Origin: Anaerolineales bacterium
GTDB lineage: Bacteria > Chloroflexota > Anaerolineae > Anaerolineales > Villigracilaceae
Assembly: GCA_016934715.1 (NCBI GenBank)
Contig: JAFGSI010000045.1
Span: 1 to 44,371, forward strand
Direction of reading: 5' to 3'
DNA: 44,371 nt
In this document: one piece after another, positions 16,485 through 25,735 of the stretch
Numbering within the stretch: the first letter of the stretch is position 1
Layout of the letters: every line of letters starts with the position of its first letter
The notes under the pieces: model-generated
What the model was told of the DNA's origin: nothing
The model's database searches: none
Seen by the model: the letters and a program-made list of their open reading frames with translations, nothing else
Made by a program: the position numbers and the translations under genes

Positions 16485-17981
16485 TCAGCGCCTGCGGCCG
16501 CGGTCACGGCGGCGCGGGGGACGGTCGCGTTCGGGGTGCGGGGGGCCGGGCTCGCGGGCAGGGGCGGGTTTCTCGTCCGGTTGGGCGACCGGGGCGTGGA
16601 GCAACTCCTGGTAGTGATCGTCGAGCAGCATGGTGATAAGCGGCAGTTCGGCCTCGTTCTCGGCCAGATCCTGGGCCAGGCGGGTAAAGCGCCGGCTGCG
16701 CTCGGTCTGCAGTTTGTCGCGCTGGCGCAGGCGGGCTTCCAGCAGGGCGGTCAGGCGCTCTTCGACGACTGCCGCTACGTCGGCATCGGTCGGGGCGGGG
16801 CGCTCCTGCATGTCGATTTTGTAGTGGGCGGTGATGCGCTTGATGGCTCCCTTTTCAAGGTTGCTGACCAGCGATACCGCCGTCCCGGCGGCACCAGCCC
16901 GGCCGGTGCGCCCGGCGCGGTGGATGTACCCCTCCAGGTCCTCAGACGGCTCGTATTGGATGACGTGCGACAGGCTGGGGATGTCCAGGCCGCGGGCAGC
17001 CACGTCGGTGGCCACCAGGAAGCGCAGGGTCCCACTGCGGACGCGCCCCAGGACGCGCTCGCGGTCCTTCTGCGACAGGTCGGCGCTGAGTTCATCGGCG
17101 TCGTAGCCGAAGCGCTGCAGCACAACCGCCACGTAATGGACCCTGCGCTTGGTGTTGCAAAAGATCAGGGCCGATTCGGGGTTCTCGATCTCGATCAGTC
17201 GCACCAGGCTGCGGTCCTTATCCAGGCCACCGACCACATAATAGACGTGCTCGGTCTCGGTGACATGGACATGATCGCTGCTCAGCGAGAGGAACTGCGG
17301 CTTGTCGATGAACTGCCGGGCGGTGCGCATGACCGACTCGGGAAAGGTGGCCGAGAACATGCAGGTATGCAGTGGCCGGCGCGGCAGGTGGCGCTGCATG
17401 GCCTGCATGTCAGGGTAGAAGCCCATCGAGAGCATATGATCGGCCTCGTCGTAGATCAGCATCTTCAGATTGTCGAGGGACAACGTCCGGCGCAGCAGGT
17501 GATCGAGGATACGCCCGGGCGTGCCGACAACAATGTGGCTGCCCTGCTTGAGGGCCTCGATCTGGGGCCCGTAGCCGACCCCGCCGTAAACGGCTGTGCT
17601 GCGCAGGCCGGTGTTCTGGCAGACCTTCTCGGTCTCGACGAAGACCTGGCGAGCCAGTTCGCGAGTCGGTACCAGGATCAGGGCCTGGCAGGTGTTGCGG
17701 GAAGGGTCGAGCCGTTCAAGCATTGGCAACAGGTAGGCGCCGGTCTTGCCGCTGCCGGTGCGGGCCTGGATGATCATGTCCCGCCCGGCCAGCAGGTAGG
17801 GAATGCCGCGCATCTGGACCGGCATCAGTTCGGTCCAGCCGGCCCGCCGGGCTGCCTGACGCAGGCGCTCGGGCAGGTCTTCGAAACGGATCTCGGGCAG
17901 TAGTTCGGCGGGTTGGGGTTGGTTTTGCAGAAGGGGAGTATTCAAAGGGAACTCAATTCTTTCTTGGCGGTAGATTTTCAT
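16485..17981 (-). CDS. DEAD-box ATP-dependent RNA helicase
   Basis: A 498-residue superfamily 2 RNA helicase, probably acting in ribosome assembly or RNA turnover. Motifs in order: Q-motif region MPVQMRGIP, Walker A ARTGSGKT (73-80), PTRELARQ, VGTPGR, DEAD (178-181), SATFPE, LIFCNTKR, ATDVAARGLDI and HRAGRTGRAG. The C-terminal about 120 residues are charged and end in an Arg/Pro-rich tail suitable for RNA contact. The open frame runs upstream to 18269 but that stretch is antisense-like and overlaps the methyltransferase gene. ATG 17981 is the start because the protein begins there with helicase-like sequence and a TATAAT box lies at 18015-18020. Confidence 0.93.
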   Translation of the reverse strand: MKIYRQERIEFPLNTPLLQNQPQPAELLPEIRFEDLPERLRQAARRAGWTELMPVQMRGIPYLLAGRDMIIQARTGSGKTGAYLLPMLERLDPSRNTCQALILVPTRELARQVFVETEKVCQNTGLRSTAVYGGVGYGPQIEALKQGSHIVVGTPGRILDHLLRRTLSLDNLKMLIYDEADHMLSMGFYPDMQAMQRHLPRRPLHTCMFSATFPESVMRTARQFIDKPQFLSLSSDHVHVTETEHVYYVVGGLDKDRSLVRLIEIENPESALIFCNTKRRVHYVAVVLQRFGYDADELSADLSQKDRERVLGRVRSGTLRFLVATDVAARGLDIPSLSHVIQYEPSEDLEGYIHRAGRTGRAGAAGTAVSLVSNLEKGAIKRITAHYKIDMQERPAPTDADVAAVVEERLTALLEARLRQRDKLQTERSRRFTRLAQDLAENEAELPLITMLLDDHYQELLHAPVAQPDEKPAPAREPGPPHPERDRPPRRRDRGRRR

Positions 17982-18014
17982 ATGGGGTGCCTGCCAGGAA
18001 GCGGGCACAGGGTG

Positions 18015-18020
18015 ATTATA
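18015..18020 (-). promoter_or_regulatory. -10 element upstream of the DEAD-box helicase
   Basis: The minus strand shows TATAAT overlapping the TAA stop codon of the rlmI-like gene. It is about 33 nt before the helicase ATG. There is no consensus -35. It would give the helicase its own transcript. Confidence 0.5.
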
Positions 18021-19041
18021 CCGGTTCCGGGCGATTTCCGGCCTTGTGTCGGACCCGCAGCAGGGCGATCTTGGTCGGGTGGTTGAAGGGGGCCGGGTCG
18101 GCCGGCGGTTCCCCGGCGCGGGTCTCTGGGTAGCCGGCGAAGTCCTCGGGCACCGGGATGAGCCTCTCGACCTGTAGGTGGCCGCCGGCGCCCAGGTCCT
18201 CCAGCGTGGACAGGTAGTCCCGTCCGGACAGGAACAGGGCGTTGTTGACCGCCACCAGCCAGCCGTCATGGGTCACCAGGGGGCGGAGCTTGTTGATCAG
18301 CCGGGCGCTGTTGGCGGTCAGGTCGATCGTCCCGCCGGAGGTGGCGGCGAAGAAAGGCGGGTCGAGGAAAACGCAGTCGAAGATCTCGCCGGCCCGCTTG
18401 AGGCGGTTGACGTGCGGCCAGAAGTCACCGGTCTGGAAATCCCCCTTGATGAGCGGGAAGCCGTTGAGGTTGTAGGAGGTCTTGGCCAGGTTAAGGTAGG
18501 TCCGGTTCAGGTCAACCTGGACCACGCGCCGGGCACCCCCGGCTATGGCAGCCACGCCCAGGCTGCCGGTGTAAGCGAAGGTATTCAGGACGGTCATGCC
18601 GGCCAGGTTGTCGATCGCCCAGCGGCGCAGATTGCGCGTGTCCAGGTACAGGCTGGTATCCTGGTGCAGGAGCAGGTCGAGGGCATACCAGACGCCGTGC
18701 TCACGGATCTTGTGATCGGGCCGCGACCCGTAGACGATCCGCCCGCAGCGGTCGCCCTGGTCCCCGTTGCGGACCTTGACGATGATCGTGTGCACCCACG
18801 GCAGGCGTTCGCACAGGATCTCCTCTGCCGCCCGGACTGCCGGGGCACCCTCCATCGGCCGCTCGGCAAAATTGTGGATCACGGCCGTCCCGGCGAACAG
18901 GTCAACGGCCAGGGCCGGCCAGCCCTCGCGAAAGCCGTTGAACAGGCGCACCGCGGTCTGGTGGCGCTCGTCGAGCAGGGGCTGGCGTGCAGCAAAGGCC
19001 CTGGCCAACAGGGTGGAAAGGGAGGGGGGAGGTTGCCTCAT
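18016..19041 (-). CDS. RlmI-like class I SAM-dependent rRNA methyltransferase
   Basis: A 341-residue protein related to RlmI/RlmK-type 23S rRNA m5C methyltransferases. The SAM-binding motif NTFAYTGSLGVAAIAGGA is near 197-214, an acidic motif follows (VVQVDLNRTYLNLAKTSYN), and the catalytic-region DPPFF is near 263. The N-terminal PUA domain of E. coli RlmI is not apparent. The Cys nucleophile usual in m5C enzymes is not obvious in the DPPFF neighbourhood, so the exact modification is uncertain. Its ATG overlaps the stop of a 35-residue ORF by ATGA, linking it to ettA upstream. Confidence 0.82.
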   Translation of the reverse strand: MRQPPPSLSTLLARAFAARQPLLDERHQTAVRLFNGFREGWPALAVDLFAGTAVIHNFAERPMEGAPAVRAAEEILCERLPWVHTIIVKVRNGDQGDRCGRIVYGSRPDHKIREHGVWYALDLLLHQDTSLYLDTRNLRRWAIDNLAGMTVLNTFAYTGSLGVAAIAGGARRVVQVDLNRTYLNLAKTSYNLNGFPLIKGDFQTGDFWPHVNRLKRAGEIFDCVFLDPPFFAATSGGTIDLTANSARLINKLRPLVTHDGWLVAVNNALFLSGRDYLSTLEDLGAGGHLQVERLIPVPEDFAGYPETRAGEPPADPAPFNHPTKIALLRVRHKAGNRPEPV

Positions 19042-19145
19042 CTTTCGTGATTCAGGTCCCGGGGTTCCGGAACCAGGGTGATCCCGTCCAGACCCGGGCG
19101 GAGGCGGCGGGGCGGCAGGTTGTCGATGTAGTCTTCTTCCACCAT
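19038..19145 (-). CDS. Small 35-residue ORF between ettA and the rRNA methyltransferase
   Basis: ATG at 19145 opens a 35-codon frame rich in Arg and Pro (MVEEDYIDNLPPRRLRPG at the N-terminus). Its TGA overlaps the methyltransferase start as ATGA. The frame is the same as ettA and is open back to the ettA TAG stop, so it could also be a remnant extension of EttA. AAGG lies a few nt before the ATG. Codons look like those of neighbouring genes (CTG, CGC, CCG, GAC). No family is recognised. It may act as a translational coupler. Confidence 0.45.
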   Translation of the reverse strand: MVEEDYIDNLPPRRLRPGLDGITLVPEPRDLNHER

Positions 19146-19175
19146 CTTCGCCTTCGACAGTCCGGTACCATCGGA

Positions 19176-20849
<1,674 letters not shown>

Positions 20850-20879
20850 GGTGGTTTCTCATGGAGAAATAAAGGAAGG

Positions 20880-21110
20880 TCAGGATCGATGGGATTCGGC
20901 AATGCTCTCGAGGGTCTCTTCGCGGGTCAGTTCGGGTTGAACGCCTTCCACGTCGAGCGGGGGAGCCCCGGCGAACCTGTGGGCGGATGACGATTCCCTG
21001 TCCAGCCCGTCGTTTGATGCGAACTTTGTCATTGCGCGCCGCTTGTTCGAGCAACGAGGCCAGTCTCTGGCGTGCTTCGGGAAAAGGAGATGTGTTCCGT
21101 CTCCGATGTA
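20880..21110 (-). pseudogene. Decayed prevent-host-death (Phd/YefM-type) antitoxin
   Basis: The N-terminal half is readable in one frame (FPEARQRLASLLEQAARND, then VRIKRRAGQGIVIRPQ) and the C-terminal half in another (PLDVEGVQPELTREETLES). Together they match the usual layout of a roughly 75-residue Phd-family antitoxin. The switch falls in a run of five G at 20959-20963 (C on the coding strand); removing one base restores GSPLDVEGV. The 5' end also looks damaged: no good start codon is in frame, and deleting one base in the T/C run near 21076-21083 would give the more typical SFSEARQ. No toxin gene follows, since ettA begins 30 nt downstream. The indels could be sequencing errors. Confidence 0.65.
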
Positions 21111-21246
21111 CAACTGGATTATAACGTGCTTTATTTTTAACAACAGCATGTCTCCACGCATTTCCCTGGCCCAAACAAGGTCGGCGAATTCTGAACTCCC
21201 AAGGAACGCAGACAATCTCACCAAATCCTTGGAGTCTATCCTGATT

Positions 21247-21252
21247 TATAAT
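21247..21252 (+). promoter_or_regulatory. -10 element upstream of the SDR gene
   Basis: TATAAT 29 nt before the ATG of the SDR gene, with AAGGAG between. No good -35 at 16-18 nt. The flanking 21110-21245 stretch is relatively A/T-rich and otherwise holds nothing I can assign. Confidence 0.5.
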
Positions 21253-21281
21253 GCAAACATTCCCGTCCCAAGGAGTCTCGC

Positions 21282-22229
21282 ATGGATACCTTCCCTCCCC
21301 GCCCGATCCTGGTCACCGGTGCCAGCAGCGGCATCGGTCTCGACCTCGCTCGGACCCTGGCCATCCAGGGACACCCGGTTTTCGCCACTGCCCGCCGGGA
21401 CGATGACCTGGCCGTCCTGGGCCAGATCGAGAACGTCGTCCCACTGCGGCTGGACGTGCGCGACCCCCGCCAGGCCCGAGAGGCGGTCGAGACCGTCCGT
21501 CAGCACGGTCTCGGCCTGTACGGGCTGGTCAACAACGCCGGGATCGGCGAACTGGGCTTGTGCGCAACGTGGACCGACGAGGAGTTGCGCAACATCTTCG
21601 AGGTCAACGTCTTCGGCCCTTTCCGGCTGACCAACGTCTGCCTGCCGCTGCTGGTCGAGTCAAGCGGGCGGGTCGTGCTGGTCGGCTCGCAGGGCGGGAT
21701 GATCTCGAAGAAGTATTTCGGCCCCTACACGATGACCAAGCACGCCCTGGAGGCCTATTCGGTTGCGCTCAGCGAGGAACTGGCACCATACGGGGTGGGG
21801 GTCAGCATCGTCCAGCCGGGCGGGGTGGCAACCGAGATCGGCGCGAAATCCTTCCCGGGCACCCGGATGAAATTCGAACGCGCCGAGGCGCCCTTCGAAG
21901 AGGAGGCCGCGGCGGTGCTGTCCTCCTTTGAGCAGCCGCCCGAGGCGCCCGGCGAATCGGCCGGAGAGTCCGAGTCCAATCGCAAGCCCTCCCCGCCGGC
22001 CCTGGTGAGCGCCGCGGTGCTGGAGGCCCTGTTCTCGGCAAAGCCGAAGCTGCGCTACTTGGTGGGGACGAAGTGGGAGGGCGATCGGGTGATCCACGCC
22101 CTGCTTGAGAAATTGCTCGATGAGAATGATAACCCGGCCCATGGGTATTCCCTGGCTGAGTTGACGGCTCTGATGGCAGAGAAGATGGAGAAGCGCAGAG
22201 CGGACGAGGGGGGTGGACGAGGGGGGTGA
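21282..22229 (+). CDS. Short-chain dehydrogenase/reductase (SDR)
   Basis: A 315-residue classical SDR. The NAD(P)-binding motif TGASSGIG is at about 13-20, NNAGIGE at about 87-93, the catalytic Ser in VGSQGG, and YTMTK (Tyr and Lys, about 149-153). The residues ATARRDD after strand 2 suggest NADP preference. The C-terminal about 100 residues form an extension with a Glu/Ala/Pro-rich stretch. The substrate is not predictable. AAGGAG is 6 nt upstream. It is about 130 nt before the ABC permease genes, which have their own promoter. Confidence 0.88.
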   Translation: MDTFPPRPILVTGASSGIGLDLARTLAIQGHPVFATARRDDDLAVLGQIENVVPLRLDVRDPRQAREAVETVRQHGLGLYGLVNNAGIGELGLCATWTDEELRNIFEVNVFGPFRLTNVCLPLLVESSGRVVLVGSQGGMISKKYFGPYTMTKHALEAYSVALSEELAPYGVGVSIVQPGGVATEIGAKSFPGTRMKFERAEAPFEEEAAAVLSSFEQPPEAPGESAGESESNRKPSPPALVSAAVLEALFSAKPKLRYLVGTKWEGDRVIHALLEKLLDENDNPAHGYSLAELTALMAEKMEKRRADEGGGRGG

Positions 22230-22303
22230 CGGTGGGGGAGATCGCCGGGGTGGTATCCCTGCGATCCGGCTGTGGAGGCCGGCTGTCATGGCTCTTCCTT
22301 TTC

Positions 22304-22331
22304 TTGCCGGTCTCCCGAACGGGGATATAAT
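22304..22331 (+). promoter_or_regulatory. Promoter of the sugar ABC permease pair
   Basis: TTGCCG, a 16-nt spacer and a perfect TATAAT lie about 30 nt before the GTG start of the first permease. The -35 matches 4 of 6 consensus positions. The leader contains GAGG 6 nt before the GTG. Confidence 0.65.
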
Positions 22332-22361
22332 GGTCCATTCCTTCGTCCTCCGAGGTTGCAG

Positions 22362-23309
22362 GTGACATCGCATCCCATCGCAAAACCGAGACCCGCCGCC
22401 CGCCGCCGCCCGCCGCGGCAGGCGCGCCATAAGCGCCTGTGGGGCCTGCTGCTGGTCACTCCATGGCTGCTCGGCTTGCTGCTCTTTAAACTGGTCCCGA
22501 TCCTGGCCTCGTTGAGCTTCTCGTTGACCGACTTCTTCCTGCTGACCCCCAACGAAGTCGATTTCGTCTGGTTTGACAACTACCTCAATGTCCTGCGGGA
22601 TGACAAGACCTGGGCCGCCCTGCTCGGGACGCTCCAGCTGGCGGCCTGGATCCTGCCGCTCCAGACCGGCGCCTCGATGCTCCTGGCGACCTTGCTCAGC
22701 AGCAAGCGGCTGTGGCTGAAGGACACCCTGCGGGTGCTGTTCTTCCTTCCCAGCATCATCCCCAGCGCAGCGGCGACCTTCATGTGGCAGGGCTTCATCC
22801 GCCCGGGCAGCGGCTGGCTGTACACCTTGATCCTGGGCCCGCTCGGCTTGGGCGACCTGATCCGGATCTCGTCGCGCAGCCCGACCTCCGGGTTGATCGT
22901 CCTGGCCTCGCTGTGGACGATCGGGCCGGGGATGCTGATCATCCTGGGGGCCATGCAGGGGGTCGAGTCGGAGATCTACGAGGCGGCCGCGATGGACGGG
23001 GCTGGCTGGCTGCGGCGCTTCTTCAGCATGACCCTGCCGATGGTCAGCCCGGCGGTCTTCTTCAGCCTGGTGCTCAACCTGACGGCTGTCTTCGGCGGGG
23101 CGATCTTGCTCGACCGCGGCCGCAGTTTCAACAGCAACCTGTCGTCCTACGACAACCTGGTCTACTACGTCCTGTTTCGCACCTTCCGCCTGGGCGAGGC
23201 CAGCAGCCTGGCCTGGCTGTTCTTTGTCCTTGTGATGATTCTGGTGGTGATCCTGTTCTGGAGCGCCAGGTACTGGGTCTACTACCCGGACCGGGAGAAC
23301 GGGTCATGA
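22362..23309 (+). CDS. ABC transporter permease, MalF/UgpA type
   Basis: About 315 residues with a basic cytoplasmic N-terminus (PRPAARRRPPRQARHKR) and six predicted helices. The EAA loop for contact with the ATPase is EIYEAAAMDGAGWLRRFFSM (about 205-225), typical of carbohydrate importers. GTG 22362 is chosen over the longer open frame because GAGG lies 6 nt upstream and the upstream promoter TATAAT falls inside the longer frame. The stop overlaps the partner permease as ATGA. No periplasmic binding protein or ATPase gene is adjacent. Confidence 0.88.
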   Translation: MTSHPIAKPRPAARRRPPRQARHKRLWGLLLVTPWLLGLLLFKLVPILASLSFSLTDFFLLTPNEVDFVWFDNYLNVLRDDKTWAALLGTLQLAAWILPLQTGASMLLATLLSSKRLWLKDTLRVLFFLPSIIPSAAATFMWQGFIRPGSGWLYTLILGPLGLGDLIRISSRSPTSGLIVLASLWTIGPGMLIILGAMQGVESEIYEAAAMDGAGWLRRFFSMTLPMVSPAVFFSLVLNLTAVFGGAILLDRGRSFNSNLSSYDNLVYYVLFRTFRLGEASSLAWLFFVLVMILVVILFWSARYWVYYPDRENGS

Positions 23310-24400
23310 AGGCCGGGCTTCGGGGAACGCTCCAGCGTCTCCGGCTGCGGGACCGGGTGCCGCCCCGGGCCTGGCGGGTCGCCGGGGTGGGAGCTGTCAA
23401 CCTGTTCGCCTGGGCCCTGCTGGCCGTGTACCTGCTGCCGGTGGCGTATATGGTGGTGACTGCCTTCGTCCCTACCGAGCAGCTCTCCGACCGCAACGCG
23501 CCCTGGTACCCGGCCCGCATTCGTACCTTTGCCTACCAGGGAGAGCAGTACCGGCTCTACGAGGTCCCGCTTCCCGGCGGGACCCGGAGCCTGGCCATGA
23601 TCGCCCCGGGGACGTTCTCAAGCGATTTCCTCGACCCGCAGGACCCGGCTGCGGGGACGATCTCCTACACCGGCGACTGGCACGCACTGCAGCCGGTCTA
23701 CCAGTTCCACCCGGTGCTGGACAGTTTCGCGGTCCTGTTCGGAGCGGTGCAGTTTCCGCGCATGCTGGTGAGCACCCTGCTGCTGGTGCTGATCGGCGAG
23801 ATCGGGGTGCTGGTCTCGTCGGTCCTGGTGGCTTACGGCTTCGCCCGCTTCCCGCTCCCGGGCGGCGAGCTGCTGTTCTACGTCCTGATCGCCACCATCC
23901 TGATCCCTGACAAGGTCACCTCGATCCCGACCTATTTCTTCTACATCAACACCCTCGACTGGCACGGGACGATCTTTCCTCTGGTAGTGCATCTGTACTT
24001 CGGAAACGCCGTGTACATCTTCCTGCTGCGCCAGAACTTCCGCAGCCTGCCGGTCGAACTAGAGGAATCGGCCATGCTGGACGGGGCCGGACCGCTGCGC
24101 CGCCTGTGGACCATCGTCCTGCCTCAGTCCTGGCCGGTGGTGATCACTATCTCGCTCCTGCACTTCTTCTTCACCTGGAACGAGGCTCGCCAGGCCTCGC
24201 TCTACCTGAGCAGCAACGCAGCCTTCATGCCGGTCTCGTTCGGGGTCCAGGTCTACCAGTCACGCGTGCCAATCCAGAACGTGATCCAGGCCAGCTCGCT
24301 GCTGGTGCTGATCCTGCCGGTGATCGTGCTCTTCGTGGCCCAGCGCTTTTTCTTGCGCGGCGTGATCGTCACCGGGCTGGAGAAGCGCCGGGGCCTTTGA
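23306..24400 (+). CDS. ABC transporter permease, MalG/UgpE type, with long extracytoplasmic insert
   Basis: A 364-residue partner permease. The first helix (AVNLFAWALLAVYLLPVAYMV truncated here: LFAWALLAVYLLPVAYMV) is followed by about 95 residues of hydrophilic sequence starting TAFVPTEQLSDRNAPWYPAR, before the remaining five helices. MalG proteins are usually about 280-300 residues with no such domain. The EAA loop is EESAMLDGAGPLRRLWTIVL. The insert may replace contacts with a binding protein. ATGA overlap with the upstream permease shows co-translation. A terminator follows at 24527. Confidence 0.88.
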   Translation: MKAGLRGTLQRLRLRDRVPPRAWRVAGVGAVNLFAWALLAVYLLPVAYMVVTAFVPTEQLSDRNAPWYPARIRTFAYQGEQYRLYEVPLPGGTRSLAMIAPGTFSSDFLDPQDPAAGTISYTGDWHALQPVYQFHPVLDSFAVLFGAVQFPRMLVSTLLLVLIGEIGVLVSSVLVAYGFARFPLPGGELLFYVLIATILIPDKVTSIPTYFFYINTLDWHGTIFPLVVHLYFGNAVYIFLLRQNFRSLPVELEESAMLDGAGPLRRLWTIVLPQSWPVVITISLLHFFFTWNEARQASLYLSSNAAFMPVSFGVQVYQSRVPIQNVIQASSLLVLILPVIVLFVAQRFFLRGVIVTGLEKRRGL

Positions 24401-24526
24401 TCGAAAAAGGGAGCCGGCGCGCGGCCGGGCGTAGACGGGCACGGAAAGCGCCGGTTTTCCTGGTCCGGCCAGCAAAGCCGTGCGTTTCTCAGTTGGATCC
24501 GCGACCTTTACAATCAAACAGCGGGA

Positions 24527-24563
24527 GCCCACAAGGGATTTGCACGGTCCCTTGTGGGCTTTT
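24527..24563 (+). terminator. Intrinsic terminator of the ABC permease operon
   Basis: A perfect 12-bp stem GCCCACAAGGGA/TCCCTTGTGGGC with a 9-nt loop, followed by TTTT. It lies between the convergent permease and carD genes. Confidence 0.88.
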
Positions 24564-24592
24564 GAAGAATCCGGTTCTTTGTATGGCCAGGC

Positions 24593-25114
24593 CTATTTCC
24601 TGGCCTGGCGCTTCTTCTGCAGGCTGGCTGCCAGGATCTTGGAGAGCTTCTCCTCCAGCGTTTTCCGGGCGATGTTCTTCACCACCGACCACTCATCCAG
24701 GAACTGGTCCTTCAGTTTTTTCAGAGCGTCATCTTCGATGAAATTCAGCCTGGCTTCCGACTGGCGGGCGTGGAGGTCACGGATCATGCGTGCCATTGCA
24801 TACAGGGAGGTATCTTTGAAGACCTCCGCAACGGCCTTGTCGCGCTGGTGGTGGTCCTTGGGCAGGTCGGCAGGAGGCTGGGCCATGAGCTTCAAGGCCC
24901 GCTGCAGGCGGTATTCGCTGGTGACCGGCCGGATGCGCTCGGCATCCAGGCGGGCCAGTGGCAGCCAGTACATACAATTAAAGGCCTTGACCTTCAAGAA
25001 GTCCTGTTTCTTCCCGTCCAGGACTTTCTTTTCCTGACCTTCGATCTGGCCGATCCCGTAGCGGGCATGGACGATCCAGTCCCCTTTGGCAAAAGTGCCC
25101 TGTTGCTCGCTCAC
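24593..25114 (-). CDS. CarD-family RNA polymerase-binding regulator
   Basis: A 173-residue protein. The N-terminal RNA-polymerase-interacting domain begins with KGDWIVHARYGIGQIEGQE (about 10-28). The C-terminal helical domain (about 75-173) would contact promoter DNA near the -10 upstream fork. CarD proteins stabilise open complexes and affect rRNA and ribosomal gene transcription. A GTG start with AGGAGG 7 nt upstream is chosen, because the nearby ATG leads to an immediate stop. It follows rpsU by 29 nt in an operon controlled by the structured leader at 25410-25607. Confidence 0.9.
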   Translation of the reverse strand: MSEQQGTFAKGDWIVHARYGIGQIEGQEKKVLDGKKQDFLKVKAFNCMYWLPLARLDAERIRPVTSEYRLQRALKLMAQPPADLPKDHHQRDKAVAEVFKDTSLYAMARMIRDLHARQSEARLNFIEDDALKKLKDQFLDEWSVVKNIARKTLEEKLSKILAASLQKKRQARK

Positions 25115-25143
25115 CGCATCACCTCCTGCGCCTGCTGTGACAC

Positions 25144-25344
25144 CTACTCTGACTGCGTTTTCCTGGCGCGCCGCCTGATGCGCTGGATCGATTTCTTCTT
25201 TTCCAGCCGGCGGCGCTCACTTTTCGAGACGAACCAGCGCTTTTTTCTCAATTGACCCAGCACACCGCTGCGGGTGACCTTCGTGCGGAAACGCCGCAAC
25301 AACTGTTGTTGAGATTCTTTGTCTCTTAATTCGACTTTCGGCAA
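25144..25344 (-). CDS. rpsU: 30S ribosomal protein bS21
   Basis: A 66-residue, highly basic protein starting at TTG (read Met-Pro-Lys-Val-Glu-Leu) with AAGGAG 8 nt upstream. Core bS21 motifs are visible: QQLLRRFRTKVTRSGVLGQL and the Lys/Arg-rich tail ERRRLEKKKSIQRIRRRARK. bS21 sits near the anti-Shine-Dalgarno region of the 30S subunit and helps initiation. The frame is open further upstream through the terminator, which excludes the longer start. It is first in an operon with carD. Confidence 0.9.
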   Translation of the reverse strand: MPKVELRDKESQQQLLRRFRTKVTRSGVLGQLRKKRWFVSKSERRRLEKKKSIQRIRRRARKTQSE

Positions 25345-25409
25345 AATAGACTCTCCTTGACTGCGGGTGGAATTGGTAGAACCATCCGGGTCCGATCGCA
25401 GGGATATGG

Positions 25410-25437
25410 AAAAAGATTTGGTTGTCCCAACCAAATC
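25410..25437 (-). terminator. Intrinsic terminator/attenuator upstream of rpsU
   Basis: On the minus strand GATTTGGTTG pairs perfectly with CAACCAAATC (10 bp, 3-nt loop) and is followed by five T. It lies 66 nt before the rpsU start and about 170 nt after the predicted transcription start. It therefore acts inside the leader and not at the end of a gene. Confidence 0.88.
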
Positions 25438-25607
25438 CCGGGAAGAAGCCCCTCCAGTATGTTAAACAAGCGATGGTACTTTGTTTAACCGAATCAACTC
25501 ATCCCCCCACCGGCATTTCCTGCATGCCGGTCTTTCCCAAACAAGCCGATTCTTGCCGAACCTTCTTCGGATCACCCTGAATGAACGGATTTGGTCCTGA
25601 TTTACTT
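25410..25607 (-). ncRNA. Candidate cis-regulatory leader RNA of rpsU-carD, unknown family
   Basis: Between an extended -10 promoter and the 25410 terminator lie about 200 nt without a convincing gene. On the minus strand they hold three local hairpins: CCGAA/TTCGG (near 25556-25570), ACCGGCAT/ATGCCGGT (25510-25532) and GTTAAACAA/TTGTTTAAC (25461-25489). The 5' segment ACCAAATCC (25587-25595) is complementary over 9 nt to GGATTTGGT (25430-25438), the left arm of the terminator. Pairing of these ends would close a multibranched domain and block the terminator. That is the design of an attenuator or riboswitch with an ON state. I match no known riboswitch, T-box or 6S consensus. A short reading frame ending near 25499 crosses it but lacks a good start. 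Confidence 0.6.
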
Positions 25608-25613
25608 GGGGGT

Positions 25614-25622
25614 ATTATAACA
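25614..25622 (-). promoter_or_regulatory. Extended -10 promoter of the rpsU leader RNA
   Basis: The minus strand reads TGTTATAAT, a perfect extended -10 element (TG, one base, TATAAT). It predicts transcription start near 25607. No -35 consensus is seen. The 100 nt further upstream (25623-25735) hold nothing I can assign. Confidence 0.7.
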
Positions 25623-25735
25623 CACCGCCGCAAGGGCGCTCGGAGATGGCCGGAGAATACACGGCGCTTTTTAGACGTCAAACAGGCCGTGCTCTTCACT
25701 GCCGAGGACTATCCGGGGTTCTGTTTTTCTCTTCG

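Noticed and set aside
25410-25607. 6S RNA, T-box or known riboswitch in the rpsU leader
   Set aside because: There is no long closed 6S-like rod with central bubble, no T-box AGGGTGGNACCGCG box, and no consensus of TPP, SAM, cobalamin, ZTP or guanidine classes that I can see.
25499-25699. 66-codon minus-strand frame through the rpsU leader
   Set aside because: It crosses the extended -10 promoter and has no ribosome binding site. The hairpins and terminator explain the region better, although a short leader peptide cannot be fully excluded.
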